Shown here: piece by piece, positions 7,189 through 14,363 of the stretch
How positions within the stretch are numbered: the first letter of the stretch is position 1
Layout: each line of letters starts with the position of its first letter
Assembly (NCBI GenBank): GCA_002307185.1
Contig: DBTT01000023.1
Coordinates: 1-33,081 of the forward strand
Direction: 5' to 3'
DNA length: 33,081 nt
From: Bacteroidales bacterium UBA1309
GTDB lineage: Bacteria > Bacteroidota > Bacteroidia > Bacteroidales > Dysgonomonadaceae
Program-made: the position numbers and the translations under genes
The notes under the pieces: model-generated
What the model was told of the DNA's origin: nothing
Database searches by the model: none
What the model saw: only the letters and a program-made list of their open reading frames with translations

Positions 7189-7277
7189 GGAACCATGCGG
7201 GCGGTTCAGCCCGTACTTGGGTTTCCAATAATGGGAAAGCACCAAACGATACTCGCAAATGAAGTACGGTTTGGCGC
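7189..7277. other. GC-rich block with two long imperfect hairpins
   Basis: Hairpin A (7189-7226) pairs GGAACC with GGGTTTCC and, inside, GCGGGC with GCCCGT around a GGTTCA loop. Hairpin B (7239-7277) pairs GCACCAAAC with GTTTGGCGC and TACT with AGTA. The single mismatch of A is a G-U pair if read on the plus strand, that of B on the minus strand, so direction is undecided. The block differs in composition from its AT-rich surroundings, lies next to the IS66 remnant, and encodes nothing recognisable. It may be a structured RNA or part of a mobile element. Confidence 0.45.
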
Positions 7278-7338
7278 TTTCAATTCCTGCCGGATACTGA
7301 CGATGATGTGCAACTCGATTTATGTCCTTTTTAAGAAA

Positions 7339-9540
7339 CTAAATCTTGTATTTATCCACCAATTCACTAATTTCTGCATCCAGTTTTATGCGGTATCTTT
7401 TGTTTGGGTCCAGTTTAAAAGCCTCTGAGAGGTGATTCACGGCTTCGTCTTCTTTTTTCATCCTGTAACAAACAAGAGCCAGTAGGTACTCGTTGTCTGC
7501 TGTCTTTGGCAATTCGACCAAAAGTTCATAAGCTTTGCCATTGTAGCCTAAGCAAGCTAAACAAAGGGCTGTGTTGTAATCCGGATAGTTGGAAAGAATT
7601 TGTAAAGCTTTCCAGTATTCACGTTCTAACAGCAACCGTAGCCCTTCGGCATACTGATCGCCTTTGTATTCTTTACGTACCTCCTTGTCCTGCGTCATGT
7701 CCATTCGATGTAAGTTGAAAACCACAGTGGTTTTATTCAATCGGGGATAGATGGAGTCTGCTATGAAGGCGTAGTCGGTTTCAAAACCTTTTCGGATATC
7801 TTCTTCCGTTAAATCAGGGAATTTAGCACTGGCAAGCATGTTTAAAATTTTTTCTTTATTGACTACATTCGGGCTTCTCTGGATTTCTCTTACTAAAGAA
7901 TTCCAGTCTTCTCCTATTCCTTCTTCTTTGAATATGGTATTTGCTTGTAAAGAATCTCCTAATGAGGCCTCCAAGTAATTTTTAAAAGCTTGAGCGTGTT
8001 TTTCGGAGAGAATCTGGTTGGTCTCAAATTTTCCAGCTAAAGAACGGGATACCTGTATTTCGATGCTATCTAAGCTATAGACTTTGTTTTTGCGAATTGC
8101 ATCTATGAAATCAATGATTTTCTGGGTTTGTTCCTTGTTGTCTTTGAAATTAACATTGAATGGATTTCCTTTCGGCAAATAGTCAATATAGGCTGTTATT
8201 TGATTGTAGCCGATTCGAGTCAAGTTAGAAACTTTGTACTTCAGGGTCGTATCTGCTAATTGAGCTGTGGATGCAATGAAATAGAAAAGCGTGTCGGTGC
8301 TTGGGACAAAATAGCTGCTTTGGTCAATTCCATCCACTTTTGTGTCCATGAAGATTTGGATTTTATTGAGCCCTGGAATCACGTCGTAGCTTTTCGTATA
8401 GAGATAAACAAAATCTTTCCCAGCTTCGATAGTGGTGTCTAACCGGATGTGTTCCTGATAGCGGTAAGTTACTATCTTGTTGAAAGCCAAATCTTTTTGC
8501 TTCTCTTTCATCTCATTGGTGGCTATCTCTTTGAAATTGTATCTAAATTTGGCTGTATTGATTGAATCTTGTTTGTTGAATGTTCTGGCTTTCACGCTAA
8601 ATAATGGTTTTCCAACTTGCCCATCTATAGGTTTGAATTTCAAACTTTCTTGTTTTCTATTTTCATAGTGGCTAATCATCTCATTTGCCCTTTTATTATA
8701 TTCTTGCATGTAACGATGATATACTCCAGTGGTATCTACCCCCTTTAATGTTCTTTCTATCTTTTCTTCGTATATCTTTCTCATAAATAGGGGATATGTT
8801 TCGGCTTTGAATTCCCGCTGTTTCATCGTGAAGAAATTCTGCCTTTTTTCCCATAAGGCGAGATCTTCAAGGTATTTTTTTTGCTTTTTCCAATCAGAAT
8901 AATATTTCCGATAAAAAGAGAGCTGGATGTTTCGAATGTCCTTTTCAGTTAGCTTTCGATCTAGGAAAACACTATCGTAGCTTGATTTGTTGACGATTGA
9001 CTTGAGGTAACTGTCATAATCGGAATACCCTTTTTCCTGCATCAAGACGAAATCGTTCCCTTTCAGCACGATTTTTTCCATCTGGATGACAGAATCGTTG
9101 CATACTAATTGGGGGCTTAGTGTTACTCTCCATCTGGAAGACAATAGCTCCTTCGGGACTTTGATCACGAAATCAATATTTACTTTCCCTTTGCGTTCGG
9201 GCGTATATCTCGATTTTGCAGTCACTACCACCTCGTCCAAAGTTTGCATCTCATTGACGCTTTTCTTATTTGTTGTTTCATTTCTTAGCTTTTCGCTGAG
9301 TTCGTTGTCCGCATGAGTGTAAGTCACTTGTTCTGAAACTACATGACTCTTTTCGTCGGAAGAATTGTCATCGGGCAGCTCAATGGTTGGATTCTTGAAC
9401 TGCATGTAAAGGCTCTTGGTAAGAGTTTCTTCGTCATTTTTCACTAACTTTTTCAAAGAGCAGGAAGAGGTGAGTCCGACAATTAATGCAATGTTTGTAA
9501 ATAAGACGATATTACGTATTGTATGGTGCTTTGCAGTCAT
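7339..9540 (-). CDS. Large OmpA-like/TPR lipoprotein
   Basis: 733 aa. The N-terminus has a membrane stretch ending in LTSSC, a probable lipobox (Cys27), so it is likely an envelope lipoprotein. Residues about 95-160 begin 'LDEVVVTAKSRYTPERKGKV'; the middle is charged and helical (about 215-300). Residues about 475-590 resemble an OmpA-type segment as seen in Bacteroidetes: I-E-I-Q-V-S-R-S-L-A-G-K-F-E-T-N, then L-S-E-K-H-A-Q-A-F-K-N-Y-L and G-I-G-E-D-W-N-S-L. The C-terminus (about 640-733) contains TPR-like helices (E-Y-W-K-A-L-Q-I-L; E-D-E-A-V-N-H-L-S-E-A-F-K-L-D-P-N). It lies 80 bases downstream of wzi on the same strand, probably co-transcribed, which suggests a role in capsule or envelope assembly. 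The exact function is unknown. Confidence 0.7.
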   Translation of the reverse strand: MTAKHHTIRNIVLFTNIALIVGLTSSCSLKKLVKNDEETLTKSLYMQFKNPTIELPDDNSSDEKSHVVSEQVTYTHADNELSEKLRNETTNKKSVNEMQTLDEVVVTAKSRYTPERKGKVNIDFVIKVPKELLSSRWRVTLSPQLVCNDSVIQMEKIVLKGNDFVLMQEKGYSDYDSYLKSIVNKSSYDSVFLDRKLTEKDIRNIQLSFYRKYYSDWKKQKKYLEDLALWEKRQNFFTMKQREFKAETYPLFMRKIYEEKIERTLKGVDTTGVYHRYMQEYNKRANEMISHYENRKQESLKFKPIDGQVGKPLFSVKARTFNKQDSINTAKFRYNFKEIATNEMKEKQKDLAFNKIVTYRYQEHIRLDTTIEAGKDFVYLYTKSYDVIPGLNKIQIFMDTKVDGIDQSSYFVPSTDTLFYFIASTAQLADTTLKYKVSNLTRIGYNQITAYIDYLPKGNPFNVNFKDNKEQTQKIIDFIDAIRKNKVYSLDSIEIQVSRSLAGKFETNQILSEKHAQAFKNYLEASLGDSLQANTIFKEEGIGEDWNSLVREIQRSPNVVNKEKILNMLASAKFPDLTEEDIRKGFETDYAFIADSIYPRLNKTTVVFNLHRMDMTQDKEVRKEYKGDQYAEGLRLLLEREYWKALQILSNYPDYNTALCLACLGYNGKAYELLVELPKTADNEYLLALVCYRMKKEDEAVNHLSEAFKLDPNKRYRIKLDAEISELVDKYKI

Positions 9541-9620
9541 TATTGTATGTTATTAAAGTGAAATAGTTGGTTCGGGATTTCTTTATTACCGGGTAATATG
9601 CAAATCCCCATGTTTCTATA

Positions 9621-11108
9621 TTAAAAAAGTTTGCCTGTTTTTCGGATGGTCAACCCTCCTCCAATGGCATCCGAACCGAAAAATTTTCCAGTATTGTAAC
9701 CCACGGCACATTTCAGACTTAGTCCTTTTATTGGAAGATAATAGTAGGTGACATCAAAAGAAGTGGCAAAACCTGTTCTTAAAGGTCTATAAGGCGATAC
9801 AAAACTGCCCGGAGTCTCCCCATAAGTTGCAAGTAAGGTATATTGAAGTTTCTTGTTGAGGTAGCCATCCACGCCCGTGTGCACTGCGAAGATTCTGTTG
9901 CTTCTATATCCAATATATCCGTCTTTGTTGTATTCTGGCGAGAGCAAAAGAGGATTGCCCATTGTTCTTCCGTAATAACTATTTCCTTGGCGGGCACTAT
10001 TTTGATTGTAATAATCTGATTTGAATGAACCTCCTTGCTGTTTGGTGAATATATATTCCAAGACAAATCCTGATAAGGCCTTTTTCCGCAAAGATTTATA
10101 TTCTATACCCAATGTCATATCTTGGTAGTTTTTCATCTGAAAATCGCTCCTTGTTTTCATCGGATGTTGCCAATAAATGCTAAATACTTCATCAGCGTAA
10201 TTTTTTCCGTAGTCTATGCGGACATTGTAGCTTGACGAGCGGGAACCACTTCCATACTGAAGAATTGGCAGCAGTATTTTAGAAAAATCAGACGATGAAG
10301 TGTATAGCTCTGTGGATTGTCCATTTTGAATGATATAGTTCTTTTCCGACCAAGTGACGTAGTCGTTAAATCCTACTGTCCATTGGAATCCTTTCTCTTG
10401 CCATTCGATATTTCCGAGTCGCAAGAACAACGACTTGTGATGGGATAGTGGATTCTTGGCGTATCTTTGTTTCAAGTTGACAGCAGTCTTTTCCAAGTAA
10501 TTGCCGTCCAGAAACTTCCCGATAGCGAAATCGCCTTTGGCATACAGCCTATTTTTTGTAAATGGAACTAACGTGTATTGTGGGATGCTAATGTTGATTT
10601 CAGGGTTCGGACGAACGTTGTTGGAGTAAACCATGTCCCCAGAACTAAGTTTGGGATTTCCAATTACGGCTCCATATTGTTCTTTACTGCCAGCCCACAG
10701 TGATATAGATTTCCATTTAATCCCTCCATACGCTTGTTGTATCCAATAGTTGTTTCTATTGCTTTGTTTTGAACTGCCGGCAAGATCTAGCCCAATTTCA
10801 TACACTAATCCATTTTTAATAGCACGGGTATGGAATACGCCAGCCTTCAGATAACCATTCGGAGCCTCTAATGGAGTCACACCCCAAGTATGGCTTACCA
10901 ACCAAAATGGAGTGTTTTCACCAGAGGAGAATAAACCAAAAGTCTCTAATCTGTAAGTTGATCCTTCTATTGTATTTGTTTTATCCAGAGCTTGCTTAGG
11001 GCTAACCTCATCGGCTTGATTCTTATTTGCAATCTCTTGTCCTATAGTTTTTATCGGCAATGCTCCTATAGCCAATAAGATAACCCATTTAGTTCTTTTT
11101 GTTAACAT
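9621..11108 (-). CDS. wzi: Capsule assembly protein Wzi family
   Basis: 495 aa with a signal peptide (MLTKRTKWVILLAIGALPIKTIGQ). The mature part is an outer-membrane beta-barrel. Family marks of the Wzi capsule-assembly group are clear: L-E-T-F-G-L-F-S-S-G-E-N-T-P-F-W-L near residues 53-70, W-A-G-S-K-E-Q-Y-G, R-I-D-Y-G-K-N-Y-A-D-E-V-F-S-I-Y-W-Q-H-P, and the closing G-G-G-L-T-I-R. In proteobacteria Wzi anchors group 1 capsule at the surface; Bacteroidetes members are assigned a similar role by homology. It ends 80 bases before the OmpA/TPR lipoprotein gene. Proximity to YjbH-like and GDP-fucose genes fits a surface-polysaccharide neighbourhood. Confidence 0.9.
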   Translation of the reverse strand: MLTKRTKWVILLAIGALPIKTIGQEIANKNQADEVSPKQALDKTNTIEGSTYRLETFGLFSSGENTPFWLVSHTWGVTPLEAPNGYLKAGVFHTRAIKNGLVYEIGLDLAGSSKQSNRNNYWIQQAYGGIKWKSISLWAGSKEQYGAVIGNPKLSSGDMVYSNNVRPNPEINISIPQYTLVPFTKNRLYAKGDFAIGKFLDGNYLEKTAVNLKQRYAKNPLSHHKSLFLRLGNIEWQEKGFQWTVGFNDYVTWSEKNYIIQNGQSTELYTSSSDFSKILLPILQYGSGSRSSSYNVRIDYGKNYADEVFSIYWQHPMKTRSDFQMKNYQDMTLGIEYKSLRKKALSGFVLEYIFTKQQGGSFKSDYYNQNSARQGNSYYGRTMGNPLLLSPEYNKDGYIGYRSNRIFAVHTGVDGYLNKKLQYTLLATYGETPGSFVSPYRPLRTGFATSFDVTYYYLPIKGLSLKCAVGYNTGKFFGSDAIGGGLTIRKTGKLF

Positions 11109-11526
11109 GTTGTTAGTGAGAATTTATTGATTTCCTAATATAACTGCTTATTGTATTTTAAGTAATTATCCTTTTGTCGGTTCTGAGGATAGCTGAATAG
11201 CTGATAATTATGCCTCAATCGATGTGTCGTTCCATAAGAATTTTTTCAATCTCTTCATTCTGTAGCAATTTGCTCTCTGGAATTTTAACTTAACGACTCG
11301 CCCGAATTACTTTTTTTATTAACCGTATTCCCTGTGTTGCATGAAATTATGTTTCACAAAATGGACAGACAATAGTCCATGCCATCAAAATAAATTTACA
11401 AGATATAGTTAATAATCGACTCAACAATATCTTTGATTTTCCTTCCCCAAACTGCAAATATAATGTTTTTTCAAGTGTTATAACTGCTTTTGTTCTTATT
11501 TAGGGCATTGCTTGCTTACTAAAAAA
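11109..11526. other. Intergenic region upstream of wzi
   Basis: No gene seen. It holds a short TAGC-type repeat (11189-11210) and, on the minus strand, a -7-like TATATTTG (11462-11455) without a good -33 partner. If used, it would give wzi a leader of about 340 bases. Confidence 0.4.
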
Positions 11527-11578
11527 ATAAAATGAACAGTGAGAATACTGCTTATAGTATTCTCACTGTTCATTTTAT
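11527..11578 (-). terminator. Long intrinsic terminator after gltA
   Basis: A perfect 23-bp stem (arms 11527-11549 and 11556-11578) closes a 6-base loop; the minus strand continues into a T-rich tail (ATTTTTTT). It lies 77 bases beyond the gltA stop and ends the acnA-icd-gltA transcript before wzi. Confidence 0.9.
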
Positions 11579-11654
11579 GAGTTCATTAATAATGGATACC
11601 GATCTTTATTTTTTTTGCTTCATTTCTGCGTATCTCATTTGTTTTATCTTATTT

Positions 11655-12998
11655 TTATCTCCGCCCCAGAGTCACATATTCATTGGTTCCTCCGGCATTC
11701 TTGTAAGCAGGACGGATGATGCGTCTTTCCTTGAAGTTCAGTTCTTCGATCCGGTGAGCCGTCCAACCAACGATACGTGCCATGGCAAACAAAGGGGTGT
11801 ATATCTCTTTAGGCAGCCCAATCATCTCATAGACGAATCCAGAGTAGAAGTCCACATTGGCGCAAACCAATTTATTTGATGATTTGCCCTTCAGTTCCAT
11901 AAAGTTGTGTACTGCCCGTTCTTCAATTAGGTTATAGAACTCAAATTCTTTCAAACGTCCTTTTTCTTTTGCCAATTCGCGCGCCATTTCTTTCAAAAGC
12001 ACAGCGCGGGGGTCTGATATGGTGTAGATGGCGTGACCGATTCCGTAGATTAATCCGGATTTGTTGTATGCTTCTTTTCGAAGAATCTTCTGTAAGTAAG
12101 CATCTACTTCATCTATGTCTTTCCAGTTTTTTACATTTTTCTTAATGTCCTTCATCATGTCCACAACCTTTAGGTTGGCTCCGCCGTGCAATGGGCCTTT
12201 CAATGAACCGATTCCTGCTGCAATGGCAGAATATGTGTCTGTTCCTGCAGAACTGGTTACGCGTACCGTAAATGTAGAGTTGTTACCTCCACCGTGGTCT
12301 GCATGGAGCATCATGGACAAGTCTAGTATTTTCACGTCCAACGGGGTGTACCCGCTGCCCTTCATCATGTAAAGGAAGTTTTCGGCCAGGGAAACCCCCT
12401 TTTTCGGATGCCGGATATGCAAAGATTGCCCTTTGTTATGGCACAGAGCATTGTAAGCATATGCGATGATGGTTGGGAATGCCGCAATCAGGTTGAGCGA
12501 TTGTTTGACCAAGTTTTCGTCCGAAGTGTCGTCGGCGTGTTTGTCGAAAGTGTAGAGCTCTAGCACGCTCCGAGCGAGGATATTCATCACGTCAAACCCC
12601 TCGAGATCAATGATGTGCATCGTTATTTTTTGCTTCAAATCCATTGTTTGGTTCAGGAGCTTGCTGAATGCGGATAGCTCTTCCTTGTTGGGAAGGAATC
12701 CAGCCAAGATAAGGAAAATAGTTTCTTCAAATCCAACGCGGTTTTCTTTTTGTGCGCCCCTGACAATGTCTTCAACGCTTATTCCTCTGTAGAGGAGCTT
12801 GCCTGGAATAGCCCTTGTGGAACCGTCCTGAAGGCGTTCGTAACCAACTACGTCACCAACTTTTGTTAATCCGACAACGACTCCTGTGTGGTCTTCATTG
12901 CGTAGGCCACGTTTTACATTGTAGGTTTTAAATAACTCCGGGTCCAGCAGTGTTGTTGTATGGATTGTTTCCGAAATCTTTTTAATAATCTTATCCAT
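11655..12998 (-). CDS. gltA: Citrate synthase
   Basis: 447 aa. It condenses oxaloacetate with acetyl-CoA to citrate, the entry to the oxidative arm that leads to 2-oxoglutarate and glutamate. Catalytic landmarks are present: the first His region M-L-H-A-D-H-G-G-G-N-N-S-T-F, the G-P-L-H-G-G-A-N loop, the second His in Y-G-I-G-H-A-I-Y with the following D-P-R, and the catalytic Asp in N-V-D-F-Y-S-G-F. The N-terminus (about 60 residues before the core) is typical of the larger citrate synthases of Bacteroidetes. The start ATG gives MDKIIKKISE. It is the last gene of acnA-icd-gltA, 55 bases after icd, with a strong terminator downstream. Confidence 0.96.
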   Translation of the reverse strand: MDKIIKKISETIHTTTLLDPELFKTYNVKRGLRNEDHTGVVVGLTKVGDVVGYERLQDGSTRAIPGKLLYRGISVEDIVRGAQKENRVGFEETIFLILAGFLPNKEELSAFSKLLNQTMDLKQKITMHIIDLEGFDVMNILARSVLELYTFDKHADDTSDENLVKQSLNLIAAFPTIIAYAYNALCHNKGQSLHIRHPKKGVSLAENFLYMMKGSGYTPLDVKILDLSMMLHADHGGGNNSTFTVRVTSSAGTDTYSAIAAGIGSLKGPLHGGANLKVVDMMKDIKKNVKNWKDIDEVDAYLQKILRKEAYNKSGLIYGIGHAIYTISDPRAVLLKEMARELAKEKGRLKEFEFYNLIEERAVHNFMELKGKSSNKLVCANVDFYSGFVYEMIGLPKEIYTPLFAMARIVGWTAHRIEELNFKERRIIRPAYKNAGGTNEYVTLGRR

Positions 12999-13053
12999 AA
13001 TCCTTCGTGATTAATGATTTATGTTTGTTTTATTTTTTATTCTCGTGTTAAGT

Positions 13054-14247
13054 TCAAGCTTTGGATTGGATGACCTCAACTAATTCATCACAAAATTCAG
13101 AGGTGGTAAGGCTGTGTCCGTTTTCCATGAATCTTGCCAAATCTGCCGTTGCGCGACTTGCGTTAAATAGCTCTTCCAAACCGTTGGTGATAAGTTCCCC
13201 GGCTTCATTCCATCCAAGATATTCAAGCAGCATCACTGCCGAAAGGAGCAAAGAGGAGGGATTCACTTTGTTCAAGCCTACTATATCGGGAGCAGTGCCA
13301 TGGGTTGCTTCGAAAATAGCATGTCCAGTGCTGTAATTGATGTTTGCTCCCGGGGCAATCCCTATTCCTCCCACCATAGCCGCTAATTGATCTGAAATGT
13401 AGTCGCCGTTCAGGTTCAGTGTCGCCACAACATGGTATTCTTCGGGTTTTAGAAGGGTGTTTTGCAGAAATGCGTCCGCAATCACATCTTTGATTACCAA
13501 TTTTCCAGATTCGAGTTCCTTTCCAAATTCACGTTTGGCGAGCTCGTACCCCCAAGTTTTGAATCCTCCTTCTGTGAATTTCATGATATTTCCTTTATGC
13601 ACCAAGGTCACAGATGGAAGGTTATGCTCGAGGGCATATTGGATTGCACATCGGATCAACCTTTCGGAACCATCCACCGAGACTGGTTTCACACCAAATG
13701 ATGATGTTTCGGGAAAACGGACTTTCGTTACACCCAATTCTTCACGTATAAATTTATAGAATTTCTTGGCTTCTTCCGTTCCCTGCATCCATTCGATTCC
13801 GGCATAAATGTCTTCGGTGTTTTCCCGGAATATGACCATGTTTACTTTTTCAGGGTATTTGTACGGAGTGGTGACTCCTTTGAACCAACGGACGGGGCGG
13901 ACACAGGAGAATAAATCCAAATCTTGCCTCAAAGCCACATTCAGCGAACGAATACCTCCGCCGATAGGAGTTGTCAGAGGCCCTTTGATACCCACCAAAT
14001 ATTTGCGAAATGCGTCTATGGTTTCATCCGGAAGCCATGATCCCGTTGTGTTGAAAGCTTTTTCTCCAGCTAAGACTTCCTTCCATTCAATCTTGCGTTT
14101 GCCATTGTAGGTCTTCTCCACTGATTTGTCAATTACCTTCCTGGCATTCTGCCAAATTTCTTTACCCACACCATCGCCTTCGATAAAAGGAATCGTCGGA
14201 TTTTCTGGCACTATCAACTGATCGCCATTCTTCGTAATTTTTGCCAT
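13054..14247 (-). CDS. icd: Isocitrate dehydrogenase, predicted NAD-type specificity
   Basis: 397 aa. It oxidatively decarboxylates isocitrate to 2-oxoglutarate. The substrate site is intact: Ser101 in GGGIRSLNVALRQ (Ser113 of E. coli, the phosphorylation site), then the conserved Arg residues in S-C-V-R-P-V-R; Y-A-G-I-E-W; and the metal Asp in D-V-I-A-D-A-F. The coenzyme loop reads HGTAPDIVGLNKVNPSS. E. coli has K344-Y345 here to grip the NADP 2'-phosphate; this enzyme has Asp321-Ile322, the pair found in NAD-dependent IDHs. The Tyr391 position is Ala while Arg395 is kept, so specificity may be mixed. It is the middle gene of the TCA cluster, 116 bases after acnA. Confidence 0.95.
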   Translation of the reverse strand: MAKITKNGDQLIVPENPTIPFIEGDGVGKEIWQNARKVIDKSVEKTYNGKRKIEWKEVLAGEKAFNTTGSWLPDETIDAFRKYLVGIKGPLTTPIGGGIRSLNVALRQDLDLFSCVRPVRWFKGVTTPYKYPEKVNMVIFRENTEDIYAGIEWMQGTEEAKKFYKFIREELGVTKVRFPETSSFGVKPVSVDGSERLIRCAIQYALEHNLPSVTLVHKGNIMKFTEGGFKTWGYELAKREFGKELESGKLVIKDVIADAFLQNTLLKPEEYHVVATLNLNGDYISDQLAAMVGGIGIAPGANINYSTGHAIFEATHGTAPDIVGLNKVNPSSLLLSAVMLLEYLGWNEAGELITNGLEELFNASRATADLARFMENGHSLTTSEFCDELVEVIQSKA

Positions 14248-14312
14248 CTGGTTTCTATTTTCGATTTCAAAACTATAATTAACCCGACACTTTATTCCGA
14301 TTGAACTGAGAA

Positions 14313-14346
14313 CCTGTTTACATTTTCACAAGAAAACATAAACAGG
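14313..14346 (-). promoter_or_regulatory. RNA hairpin between acnA and icd
   Basis: On the minus-strand transcript, 15 pairs (CCTGTTTATGTTTTC with GAAAATGTAAACAGG, two of them G-U) close a 4-base loop. The two non-Watson-Crick positions are wobble pairs only in the minus-strand RNA, supporting function as RNA. No T-run follows, so it is more likely a processing, stability or partial attenuation site than a full terminator. Confidence 0.6.
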
Positions 14347-14363
14347 CCCTGAAAGGCATAGAA

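Noticed and set aside
7189..7226. Possible group II intron domain V
   Set aside because: Length and general shape are similar, but there is no AGC triad at the base, no GNRA-type loop and no reverse transcriptase nearby.
7195..7428. 77-codon plus-strand frame across the folded block and the end of the OmpA/TPR gene
   Set aside because: It overlaps the 3' end of a real minus-strand gene, and its first half is explained by hairpin sequence. No family recognised.
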